DNA from: JAHWJR01 sp035942035
GTDB lineage: Bacteria > Actinomycetota > Acidimicrobiia > Acidimicrobiales > CADCSY01
NCBI GenBank assembly: GCA_035942035.1
Contig: DASZDK010000068.1
Coordinates: 1-35,050, forward strand
DNA length: 35,050 bases
Direction of reading: 5' to 3'
This document shows positions 1 to 7,062 of the stretch, piece after piece. The stretch's first letter is position 1. Each line of letters opens with the position of its first letter. A program made the translations under genes and the position numbers. The notes under the pieces were generated by a model. It was not told the origin of the DNA and searched no databases. It saw only the letters and a list, made by a program, of their open reading frames with translations.

Positions 1-297
1 GGCGGCGACAACAACGACACCCTGACCGGTAGCGCAGGGATCGACACCCTGACCGGCGGCCTGGCTGACGACATCCTCAACGGTGGTTCCGGCGATGACC
101 TTCTGTCCGGTGGTGCCGGCAATGACATCCTGAACGGCGACTCCGGCATCGACGCCCTGAACGGCGAGGCCGGCGACGACAGCCTGTTCGGCCATTCCGC
201 CGACGGCAGCGTGGACCTGCTCGATGGTGGACGAGGCACCGACTTCTGTCAGGGACCCGCCCCGGATAGTGACGTCCTCATCCGCTGCAACCCTTGA
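1..297 (+). CDS. C-terminal part of an RTX (calcium-binding repeat) protein, 5' end outside window
   Basis: Frame 1 is open from the window edge to the TGA at 295-297, giving 98 residues with no start. It reads as consecutive glycine-aspartate nonapeptides of the GGxGxDxLx type (for example GGSGDDLLS and GGAGNDILN). In RTX proteins these fold into a Ca2+-binding beta-roll and usually belong to secreted or surface proteins. The last 25 residues leave the repeat and contain two cysteines (TDFC, then LIRC before CNP), an ending I associate with actinobacterial RTX proteins. The function of the whole protein cannot be told because the N-terminal region is missing. The repeat family is secure; any enzymatic role is unknown. 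Confidence 0.85.
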   Translation, partial: GGDNNDTLTGSAGIDTLTGGLADDILNGGSGDDLLSGGAGNDILNGDSGIDALNGEAGDDSLFGHSADGSVDLLDGGRGTDFCQGPAPDSDVLIRCNP

Positions 298-316
298 GCA
301 ACGTCGAGTCGTAGAG

Positions 317-360
317 ACAGTGGCTCCAACCTCGCTTTCGCCGGGGGTTGGAGCCACTGT
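317..360. terminator. Perfect 15-bp stem-loop after the RTX gene
   Basis: Arms 317-331 and 346-360 are perfectly complementary (ACAGTGGCTCCAACC and its reverse complement) around a 14-nt loop, 20 nt after the stop codon. No T-tract follows on either strand, so an intrinsic terminator is likely but not textbook. Confidence 0.6.
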
Positions 361-446
361 GCTGAGGCCCACGAGCCTCCGCGCCCCCTTCCAGCCCGAG
401 ATCAGATCTGGTCGTTCCTCCGGGGCTCCTGGACCGCTCCTACTGC

Positions 447-596
447 GGTCAACACCCGCTTCGGCGCCGCCAGCCTCCACGGACCGGTGAGGAGCTCCGC
501 CAGCCCCTCCACGTCCGTCTCGGCGAAGTGCACGAGCACCGTGGGGTACCCGTCGTAGTGGGAGTGGTGAACAGCTTCCGGTTGCCCCGCCTCAGC
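447..596 (-). pseudogene. Remnant of a MmcQ/YjbR-family gene (C-terminal part only)
   Basis: An open frame on the minus strand (737 to 402) contains, in its second half, HYDGYPTVLVHF, ELLTGPW and APKRV. These match the C-terminal half of MmcQ/YjbR-like proteins, whose usual pattern is PHFDGYPxVLVRL...ELxELLxDAWxxxAPKRL. The first 45 or so residues have no family resemblance and carry an unusual Arg/Cys composition, so the N-terminal half of the gene is missing. The upstream boundary lies near direct-repeat copy A (650-694), suggesting the gene was cut by the event that placed that repeat. It is probably non-functional. A short functional derivative is possible but less likely. Confidence 0.5.
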
Positions 597-649
597 GCCG
601 TCAGGAGTCCCTTCGGATCTGGGGGAGAAGGCTATCGACGTCCTACCGA

Positions 650-694
650 AACGTCGGCGCTCTCGCACTAGCAAGCAAGGTTCACCCCGGTGGC
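650..694. repeat. Diverged direct repeat, copy A
   Basis: This 45-bp core matches 1815-1859 at 41 of 45 positions in direct orientation. It includes the shared strings GCACTAGC, AGCAAGGTTC and CCCCGGTGGC. Weaker resemblance continues downstream for several tens of bases. The two copies bracket the FNT gene. Apart from this repeat and the YjbR remnant, 361-958 shows no gene I can support. Confidence 0.65.
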
Positions 695-958
695 ATGCCT
701 CCTGCGAACGGTTGCTGAGACAGGTCAGGTCGGCCACGACGGCACCGTGGCACGCCTCGCCACCTTGGCTGAGCCCCGGTTACGCCCCCGAGTGCGATAA
801 GGGAGTCACCGTAAACCGAACTTCAACAGTCAGCCGGTCATCGTCGACGGTTCAGTAACGGCCTGAACCCACCGCTGTCCCCGGCTGCCCCACACGCCGG
901 GGTCGCGTGCGGCGCTGTGGTCGAGGTGAAAGGGGGCCGGACAGGGCAGGAAAGGCTC

Positions 959-1738
959 ATGAGCGTCGCGCCAAGCCCGGAAGCCGCCTACGACCGCGCC
1001 AAGGAAGAGGGCCGTCGACGGCTGTCGATGCCTCTGCTCGAGCAGGCGGCGACCGGGTTCATCGCTGGTGTGACCATCATCTTCGGCATCGTCGCCCTCG
1101 GTGCGACGGACGCGCTTATTGCACCCGACCTCGGCCGCGGGGTCGCCACGGTCGCCGGCGCGTTGGCCTTCGGCATCGGGGTGGTATTCCTCGTCGTCGG
1201 GCGTTCGGAGCTGTTCTCGGAGAACTTCTTCGACCCGGTGGCCGCTGCCATCGACGAGGGCGGCACCGCGGTGTGGGGTCGCCTGCTGCGGTTGTGGGCC
1301 TCGATTCTTCTCCTCAACCTGGTTGGGGGCGGGCTGCTCGTCGCGCTCCTCACCGTCGACGGCGCCCTGCCGACGGGCGCCGCGCAGTCGCTGGTGCATG
1401 AGGCGGAGGACATCGCCGCCAAGGCCTGGGAGGCCACGCTCGTCCGGGCGATCCTCGCCGGCGCTCTCATCACGCTGCTCTCCTACATGCTCTCCGCTTG
1501 CAACACGGTGGCAGCCCGGATCCTCGTGTCGTTTATCGTCGGCTTCTTCCTCGCACTCGGCCCGTTCGACCACGTGGTCGTGTCAGCGCTCCACCTACTG
1601 TTCGGCATCTGGGATTCGGGCGCCGTCCACTACGAGGACCTCTGGCGCAACCTGGCCCTGTCCACCGTCGGCAACGTCGGGGGCGGCTTGTTCCTGATCA
1701 CCTTGACCCACTCGGCGCAGGTCAAGGCCGGACGGTGA
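959..1738 (+). CDS. Formate/nitrite transporter (FNT) family membrane channel, YfdC-like
   Basis: 259 residues. FNT proteins are pentameric inner-membrane channels for small monovalent anions such as formate, nitrite or hydrosulfide. Hydrophobic segments lie near residues 30-47, 62-80, 110-131, 162-180, 185-201 and 232-250, the six-helix FNT pattern. GRSELFSENFFDPV (81-94) matches the conserved half-helix after TM2. FDHVV (203-207) supplies a histidine at the place of the central pore histidine of FNT channels. The ATG at 959 follows AGGAAAGG at good spacing; an in-frame GTG at 917 is less likely because it lacks such a site. The divergence resembles the YfdC branch, so the substrate is unknown. 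The gene stands alone between two direct-repeat copies, with no adjoining metabolic partner. Confidence 0.85.
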   Translation: MSVAPSPEAAYDRAKEEGRRRLSMPLLEQAATGFIAGVTIIFGIVALGATDALIAPDLGRGVATVAGALAFGIGVVFLVVGRSELFSENFFDPVAAAIDEGGTAVWGRLLRLWASILLLNLVGGGLLVALLTVDGALPTGAAQSLVHEAEDIAAKAWEATLVRAILAGALITLLSYMLSACNTVAARILVSFIVGFFLALGPFDHVVVSALHLLFGIWDSGAVHYEDLWRNLALSTVGNVGGGLFLITLTHSAQVKAGR

Positions 1739-1814
1739 GCCTCCGTGGCACTCCCGGCGCCGCTAGGGCCTGTCCGATCTGGCGGGCTAGAACGCGCTGG
1801 CGACGCCCCGTCGG

Positions 1815-1859
1815 GAACGTCCGCGCTCTAGCACTAGCTAGCAAGGTTCGCCCCGGTGG
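1815..1859. repeat. Diverged direct repeat, copy B
   Basis: Partner of 650-694 (41/45 identical). It sits in a 440-bp gap (1739-2180) between the FNT gene and the tRNAs in which I find no convincing gene. The open frames there have composition typical of chance high-GC reading frames, and no promoter or terminator is obvious. Confidence 0.65.
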
Positions 1860-2180
1860 CCTGCTGGTGCTCGACGCTGGAGGACAGGTGGCTCGGTGGG
1901 CCCGCACGGCGCACGCGCACGACTTACCGTTGAGCGACAGTCGGCGGTGCTCGAGGAGAACGGACCAGGGGCGCAGGAGTGACGCCGTTCGGCGCTGCGA
2001 GAAAGTCGGGAACGGATTACCGAGCGTGTGCTGCGCGCTGCTCCAGCGCATCGTGGAGCGCCGTCGTGAGGGGTGGGCGGCATTCACGGCTTCGCCCTCG
2101 CGAAGGAGCTGAGCGCTGACGACGGCGTATCGAGCCTGATCGGCGCCGACGCGGTTGGCTCTGAACAGGCACTTTAGGAG

Positions 2181-2253
2181 CAGCCCCAACGGGATTCGAA
2201 CCCGTGTCTCCACCTTGAGAGGGTGGTGTCCTAGGCCACTAGACGATGGGGCC
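2181..2253 (-). tRNA. tRNA-Glu (anticodon CUC)
   Basis: The minus strand folds as a cloverleaf. The acceptor is GGCCCCA with TGGGGCT. The anticodon stem CCACC/GGTGG holds the loop CTCTCAA (anticodon CTC), and the T-loop is GGTTCGAATCC. The 3' CCA is not encoded. It lies in the same direction as gltX, whose product charges it. Confidence 0.95.
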
Positions 2254-2288
2254 GTACGGTGCCCGGGGGCGAGGCCTCAGGCACGGAG

Positions 2289-2360
2289 CTCGGGGGGGAG
2301 GACTCGAACCCCCAATGTCTGGACCAGAACCAGATGTGTTGCCGATTACACCACCCCCGA
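2289..2360 (-). tRNA. tRNA-Gln (anticodon CUG)
   Basis: The minus strand gives acceptor TCGGGGG/CCCCCGA, anticodon stem TCTGG/CCAGA with loop TTCTGGT (anticodon CTG), and T-arm GGGGGTTCGAGTCCTCC. No CCA is encoded. It lies 35 bp upstream of tRNA-Glu on the same strand, and both are downstream of gltX and the DUF218 gene, so the four may share a transcript. Confidence 0.95.
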
Positions 2361-2378
2361 ACAGGTGGAACGGCCAGA

Positions 2379-3032
2379 CTATCGGTCCCGGACCTCGGTG
2401 CGCACCCGGGTGACACGCTCGTCCAGGTCGACCAGGCGCCGGTGGCCGATGATGCGCCCGACCGCCACCGCCACGGTCTCGCGTCCCATCCGCACCAGCT
2501 CGGTGGGGCCACCCTCGGCGCTGTCGGGAGCAGGGGAGGCGTGGCCCTTCAGGCCCACCTCGTGGGCGATGCGCTCCGTGCGGAAGGCGTGGTAGGGGCT
2601 GGACACCAACACCACCTCCTCGATGCCCTCCTGCTGGAGGAAGCGTGCCGTCGAGGCCAGGCTCTGCCAGGAGTTCAGGCCGGCCGTCTCCAGGCGAAGG
2701 GACGACTCCGGTATCCCTCGACCGATCAGGTACCCCGCCGCCGCCGAGGCCTCCGTGGCCCGGTCGCCGGGTTGCCGCCCGCCCGTGACCGCCACCACCG
2801 GCGCCACCTTGCGTTGGAACAGATCGATGGCGTGATCGAGTCGAGCCCGCAGCACCGGTGACGGCGTCCCGTCGTACTGCGCAGCGCCGAGCACGATGAT
2901 GGCCTGGGCGGGATGGACGTGGTCATTTCGGGACGCCTGCCACACCTGGAAGAAGGTCACCCCCAGGTACAGCGCGACGGCACCGACGACCACGAGGGCC
3001 ACCTTCACCCCGAGGCGCAGCAGGCGGACCAC
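2379..3032 (-). CDS. DUF218 / YdcF-SanA-like membrane-anchored protein
   Basis: 217 residues. An N-terminal hydrophobic segment (about 8-28) anchors a DUF218 domain of the YdcF/SanA/ElyC kind. Its marks are AIIVLGAAQYDGTPSPVLRAR (about 44-64), VTGG, a central GxPxSSLRLET and a late SSPYHAFR. Members are linked to cell-envelope metabolism, but the biochemical activity is not settled. The start is GTG 2 nt after the gltX stop (TGACCGTG), so translation is probably coupled to gltX. Length is normal for the family. Confidence 0.85.
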   Translation of the reverse strand: MVRLLRLGVKVALVVVGAVALYLGVTFFQVWQASRNDHVHPAQAIIVLGAAQYDGTPSPVLRARLDHAIDLFQRKVAPVVAVTGGRQPGDRATEASAAAGYLIGRGIPESSLRLETAGLNSWQSLASTARFLQQEGIEEVVLVSSPYHAFRTERIAHEVGLKGHASPAPDSAEGGPTELVRMGRETVAVAVGRIIGHRRLVDLDERVTRVRTEVRDR

Positions 3033-3034
3033 GG

Positions 3035-4432
3035 TCAGAGGCGGGAGCGAGCAGCGCGCAGTCGTGCCAGCGTCCGGTCGCGCCCCAGCACCTCGAGCGA
3101 CTCGAACAGTGGCGGACCCACCGTGCGCCCCGTGACCGCCACCCGCACCGGCGCCTGCGCCTTGCGCAGGCTGAGGCCCAGGTCTTCGCCCACCGACCGC
3201 AGCGCCGCCATGAGCTCGTCGCTGCTCCAGGGGCTGTGCTCATAGGTGGCAACGGCGGCATCGAGCACGGCGGCCGCCTGCTCGGACATGGCCTTGTTCC
3301 ATGACTTCGGGTCGGTCACCGGCTCCTCCAGGAACAGGAAGTCGACCATGGCCGGCACCTCGGCCAGCGTGGCGGCCCGCTCCTGCACCAGCGGCGCCAT
3401 GCGCTCGAACGCCTCGAAGTCGAAGTCGCCCGCAGCCCACGGGCCCTGTTCCAGGAACCGCCCCGCCGCCCCGATGAACTCCGACGTCGACAGCTGGCGC
3501 AGGTACACGCCGTTGATGTGCCGGAGCTTGTCGAGGTCGAAGAACGCCGGCGAGCGGGTGACGTCCTCCAGCCGGAACAGCTCGACGATCTCCTCCAATG
3601 GACGGATCTCCACGCCGTCGGGTGGTCCCCATCCGAGGAGGGCGAGGTAGTTGACCATGGCCTCGGCCAGGTAGCCCTGCTCCCGGTAGACACCCACGGC
3701 CACGTCGTCGCGGCGCTTGGAGAGCTTCTGGCGCTGCTCGTTGACCAGCATCGGCAGGTGGGCGAACACCGGACGCCCGGTCAGGCCCAGCGCCTGGCGC
3801 ACCAGCAGCACCTTGGGGGTGGCGTTGAGCAGGTCCTCACCCCGGACGACGTGGGTGATGCCCATGTCGGCGTCGTCCACGGCGTTGGCCAGCACGAACA
3901 TCGGGGCCCCGCTCGATCGCTGAACGACGAAGTCCTCCAGGGCGGCGTGGTCGAAGCTCACCTCACCGCGAATCACGTCGTCGAAGGCGGTCCGCCCCTC
4001 GTCAGGGGTGCGGAACCGGACCACCACGTCGTCGCCGGGGCGCACGTCGCGATCCCGGCAGTGCCCGTCGTAACCCGGCGGTCCACCGCGAACCCGGGAC
4101 CGCTCCCGGACGTCGTCCTGGCTGCAGTCGCAGCGGTAGGCATGGCCCGACGCCAGCAGCCGCTCGATCGCCTTCAGGTGCAGATCCGCCCGGTCGGACT
4201 GGTGCACGGGTGGCTCGTCCCAATCGAGACCGAGCCACCGCAGCGAATCGAGAATGGCTTCGGTCAACTCCGGGCGACTGCGTTCGAGGTCGGTGTCCTC
4301 GATGCGCAGGAGGAAGGTTCCGCCGGTGTGACGGGCGAACAGCCAGTTGAACAGCGCGGTGCGGGCGCCGCCGACGTGGAGGTAACCGGTCGGCGCCGGC
4401 GAGAAACGCACACGGGGGCTCGGTTCCACCAC
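3035..4432 (-). CDS. gltX: Glutamyl-tRNA synthetase
   Basis: 465 residues, a class I aminoacyl-tRNA synthetase attaching glutamate to tRNA-Glu. The HIGH-type motif is HVGG at 19-22 inside SPAPTGYLHVGGARTALFNW. The KMSKS-type motif is KLSKR at 236-240. RIEDTD (43-48) is diagnostic for GluRS. C101, C103, Y121 and C125 resemble the zinc-knuckle ligands of the family. The C-terminal half is the helical anticodon-binding part. The start is GTG (two in tandem); nothing downstream would keep the PRVRFSPAP strand. It sits 21 nt after the M48 gene and 2 nt before the DUF218 gene, and shares its strand with tRNA-Glu and tRNA-Gln just downstream. Whether it also charges tRNA-Gln (non-discriminating type) cannot be read off directly. 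Confidence 0.97.
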   Translation of the reverse strand: MVEPSPRVRFSPAPTGYLHVGGARTALFNWLFARHTGGTFLLRIEDTDLERSRPELTEAILDSLRWLGLDWDEPPVHQSDRADLHLKAIERLLASGHAYRCDCSQDDVRERSRVRGGPPGYDGHCRDRDVRPGDDVVVRFRTPDEGRTAFDDVIRGEVSFDHAALEDFVVQRSSGAPMFVLANAVDDADMGITHVVRGEDLLNATPKVLLVRQALGLTGRPVFAHLPMLVNEQRQKLSKRRDDVAVGVYREQGYLAEAMVNYLALLGWGPPDGVEIRPLEEIVELFRLEDVTRSPAFFDLDKLRHINGVYLRQLSTSEFIGAAGRFLEQGPWAAGDFDFEAFERMAPLVQERAATLAEVPAMVDFLFLEEPVTDPKSWNKAMSEQAAAVLDAAVATYEHSPWSSDELMAALRSVGEDLGLSLRKAQAPVRVAVTGRTVGPPLFESLEVLGRDRTLARLRAARSRL

Positions 4433-4453
4433 CTTGCGAGGGTACCGGGGCGC

Positions 4454-5623
4454 TCAGCCGCTCCCGGGGACCCGGGCCTGCTCCCATGCCCGGGCCAGGG
4501 CCATGCGCTCAGCCAGCGGCGGGTGGGAGGCCCACAGCCGCTTCCACCACGACGGGTCGACGTCGGCCCGGTTGCACCGGGCCAGACGCCGCAGCACCGC
4601 CGTCAGCCGGTCGGGCCGCTGGAGCACCTCGAGGGCGAACAGGTCGGCTTGACGCTCGTCGGCCCGGCTCAGCCACGACGTCAGCAGGCTGGTGGCACCG
4701 AGTCCGAGGGAGAGCACGCCGACCAAGAGGGGCAAGGACGCGGGGTCGCCGGCTGCCTCCACGCCGGCCGCCCGCAGCACGGCCGGCTGGCGCAGCAGGG
4801 CCCACGCCACGCCGAACACCAGCAGCTGGGCGGCGAGCACCACGGGCAGCCGCCTGCGGAGGTGGGCGTGCCTCCAATGGCCAAGCTCGTGGGCGACGAC
4901 CTGCTCGACCAATTCGGGCGGCCAGTCGACGATGGTGTCGAAGATGACCACCCGCCGGGTGCGACCGAGACCGGCCACGTAGGCGTTGCCAGCCCGGGAA
5001 CGCCGGCTGGCATCGGCCACGAGCACCTCGTCGACGTCGAGGCCGGCGCGACTGGCCACCGCCCGCAGTCGCTCGGCCAGCGTCGCGTCGTCGAGCGGGC
5101 GGAACCGGTTGAACAGGGGGGCGACGAGGACCGGCCACACGAAGCCGAGGCCGACGGTGACCCCGGCCACGACCATCCACCCGAACAGCCACCACCACTC
5201 CGTCGTGCGGATGACGGCGTAGAGGGGGACCACCAGCACCGCCGTGGCCACACCGCCGAGGGCGAGCTGGGTGAGCTGGTCGCGCAGGAAGCCGCGGGGC
5301 GTCTGGGTGCTCAGCCCCCACCACTTGTCGTAGACCAGTGCCCGGTGGGCAGCGAACCAGGGTGCGTACACCAGCGAGGTCGCCTGCAGGGCGAAGGCCA
5401 CCACCACCACCTGCACCGGCCAGCTCTGCGCCGGCAGGGCGTCGAGCAGGCGGGGCCCCGCCCGGCCGGCCACGAAGGCCGACACCACGGCCACGGACGC
5501 AGCCAGACGCACCCGGCCCAATCGCTCGAGAGGCCGGTTGTAGCGCCGGCCCCGGGCGATCTCGGCGGCGTCGAACCACTCGGCGGCGTCGGCCGGCAAC
5601 CGGCGCCAGTGGCTCGGGAGCAT
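4454..5623 (-). CDS. M48 family membrane metalloprotease (Ste24/CAAX-protease-like)
   Basis: 389 residues. The N-terminal domain begins FDAAEIARGRRYNRP, typical of the M48 N-terminal region of CAAX prenyl protease 1 homologues. Several transmembrane stretches follow (about 38-55, 72-95, 115-140, 145-170). The zinc site is HELGH in VVAHELGHWRHAH, with the third ligand region at RADERQADLFALEV. NAYVAGLGRTRRVVIFDTI and SHPPLAERM are further family marks. It probably degrades or processes membrane proteins; prenylated substrates are not expected in bacteria. It lies 15 nt downstream of the hydrolase gene and 21 nt upstream of gltX, so it looks operonic. Confidence 0.92.
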   Translation of the reverse strand: MLPSHWRRLPADAAEWFDAAEIARGRRYNRPLERLGRVRLAASVAVVSAFVAGRAGPRLLDALPAQSWPVQVVVVAFALQATSLVYAPWFAAHRALVYDKWWGLSTQTPRGFLRDQLTQLALGGVATAVLVVPLYAVIRTTEWWWLFGWMVVAGVTVGLGFVWPVLVAPLFNRFRPLDDATLAERLRAVASRAGLDVDEVLVADASRRSRAGNAYVAGLGRTRRVVIFDTIVDWPPELVEQVVAHELGHWRHAHLRRRLPVVLAAQLLVFGVAWALLRQPAVLRAAGVEAAGDPASLPLLVGVLSLGLGATSLLTSWLSRADERQADLFALEVLQRPDRLTAVLRRLARCNRADVDPSWWKRLWASHPPLAERMALARAWEQARVPGSG

Positions 5624-5638
5624 GGGTCGACCCCCGCC

Positions 5639-6508
5639 TCAGCGGGGCGGCGCCGGCGGGCCGTCGAGGTGCTCCATCAGGAGGCGTTCGAGCTGCTCGG
5701 GCGCCGTCTCGGCGATCCAGTGCCCCACCCCGTCGAGCACCTCGAAGCGGTAGGGCCCCTCGACGTGGTCGGCGGTGAAGCGTGCTGCCTCTGGGCCGAG
5801 GGCCGGGTCGTCGTTACCCCACACGAAGAGGGTGGGGCTGCTCACCGGCTCGGACGACGCCAGCACCTCGACGTCGTTGGCCCGGTACCACGCCAGCGCC
5901 GCCGAGATCGCTCCCGCATCGGCCAGCACCTCGAGGTGGGGCTGCTCCTCGCCGGCGGGCAGGCCGGTGGACGAGAAGAGCTGGCGCAGGCCGGCGCCGT
6001 CGGCCGCCGCCAGCGCCTGGGCGGCGCCGGGCGCACGGAAGAGGGCGATGTAAGCGGAGCGCCGGCGCTGGTCACTGCCGCCCTCGCCGGCGAGCGCCCG
6101 GCGCAGGGCGGCGGGATGGGGTGTCGAGAGCACGGTGAGGGTGCGCAGCCGGTGCGGATGGCGCTGCGCCAGGCGCCAGGCGACCATCCCGCCCCAGTCG
6201 TGACCGAGGAGGTGGAAGGTGTGCCCACCCATCTCGTCGGCCATTGCCAACACGTCGGCCACCAAGCGGTCGAGCACGTAACGCTCGTCGTCGTCGGGGC
6301 GGGCCCCCGGCGAGTACCCCCGCTGGTCGGGCGCCACCGCCCGGAAGCCGGCACCGCCCAGCGCCTCGAGCTGGCGGCGCCACATGGCCGAGGTCTGAGG
6401 AAACCCGTGCAGCAGCAGGACCAGCGGCCCATCCGCCGGCCCCGACACTCGGGCGTTGAACATCTCGACGCCCACGGGGATGCGCACGCGCTCGACCGCC
6501 ACCACCAC
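5639..6508 (-). CDS. Alpha/beta hydrolase, epoxide-hydrolase/haloalkane-dehalogenase-like
   Basis: Up to 289 residues. The oxyanion motif HGFP is at 34-37. The nucleophile elbow GHDWGG places an aspartate at D104, as in epoxide hydrolases and dehalogenases rather than serine esterases. The acid lies in VWGNDDPAL and the catalytic histidine in GVGHWIAE near the C-terminus. The substrate is unknown. Three tandem GTG codons (6508, 6505, 6502) are possible starts. A TAGCGT box at 6515-6510 lies exactly 7 nt before GTG 6502, which would make 6502 the start of a leaderless transcript. It heads the run hydrolase - M48 - gltX - DUF218. Confidence 0.88.
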   Translation of the reverse strand: MVVAVERVRIPVGVEMFNARVSGPADGPLVLLLHGFPQTSAMWRRQLEALGGAGFRAVAPDQRGYSPGARPDDDERYVLDRLVADVLAMADEMGGHTFHLLGHDWGGMVAWRLAQRHPHRLRTLTVLSTPHPAALRRALAGEGGSDQRRRSAYIALFRAPGAAQALAAADGAGLRQLFSSTGLPAGEEQPHLEVLADAGAISAALAWYRANDVEVLASSEPVSSPTLFVWGNDDPALGPEAARFTADHVEGPYRFEVLDGVGHWIAETAPEQLERLLMEHLDGPPAPPR

Positions 6509-6541
6509 GACGCTAACGGCGCCGGCTGTCCGGGGGTCGAC

Positions 6542-7060
6542 CTACAGGTCGTCGAGCGACAGCAGCTGGCGCCACTCGGCCGGCCACCGCTGCTTCAGCT
6601 GGGGAAGGGTGAGGCGCAGCGTGGCCTCGGGCACGCGGTCGACGATGGCCCGTTGTTCCCCGTACTCGTGGGCCACGGCCTGGAACAACGGCCGGCGGAT
6701 CTCCACCAGCTCGGGCGGAGCGTCACCGAGGAAGCCCCACAGGGTGAAGGCCATGTCGAGGTCGTGGATCACCGGCGCTCGCCCGAACAACGACGCCCGC
6801 TTGAGGGCCACGCCGACGCAGCCGGCGACCGCGTCCTCGGCGTGCTCGTCGTCGGCCAGCACCAGCCGGTCGCGGAAATGCTGGGCGAGGGTCAGGGCGT
6901 AGCCCTGGTCCGGACCGGGATGGCCCAGGCTGACCCCGGTGGGCTGGCGCGGGCCCAGGTCGGCGGGCCGGTCGGCGCTCCAGGCCCGGGGGGGAGGCAA
7001 CGGGAGCCCCCGGCGGGGTTGCTGCCCGGGGGTGGAACGGACGAACTCGGGCGTGGGCAC
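6542..7060 (-). CDS. Uncharacterised protein translationally coupled to cimA
   Basis: 172 residues from a GTG located 2 nt after the cimA stop (TGACCGTG). A longer upstream reading frame exists but would lie inside cimA. I do not recognise the family. The N-terminal 55 residues are Pro/Arg-rich and probably disordered. From about residue 60 on it is mostly helical (YALTLAQHFRDRLVL, DEHAEDAVAGCVGVALKRASLFGRAP, HDLDMAFTLWGFLGD). There is no signal peptide, membrane segment or obvious cofactor motif. The Gln-Trp-rich end (QLKQRWPAEWRQLLSLDDL) completes the protein. Its place as last gene of leuB-ilvE-cimA suggests co-expression with branched-chain amino acid synthesis, but a metabolic role is only an inference. 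Confidence 0.75.
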   Translation of the reverse strand: MPTPEFVRSTPGQQPRRGLPLPPPRAWSADRPADLGPRQPTGVSLGHPGPDQGYALTLAQHFRDRLVLADDEHAEDAVAGCVGVALKRASLFGRAPVIHDLDMAFTLWGFLGDAPPELVEIRRPLFQAVAHEYGEQRAIVDRVPEATLRLTLPQLKQRWPAEWRQLLSLDDL

Positions 7061-7062
7061 GG

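Noticed and set aside
1..297. Tandem DNA repeat or CRISPR-like array in the first 300 bp
   Set aside because: The periodicity is that of coding GGxGxD nonapeptides with diverged codons, not identical repeats with unique spacers.
1722..2213. Possible small gene in the gap between the FNT gene and the tRNAs
   Set aside because: Frames on both strands are Arg/Ser-rich with no motif, run into tRNA-Glu, and lack ribosome binding sites.
1739..2253. tRNA-Glu as an integration site for the FNT/repeat segment
   Set aside because: I find no second copy of the tRNA 3' end in the window and no integrase gene. The direct repeats do not match the tRNA sequence.
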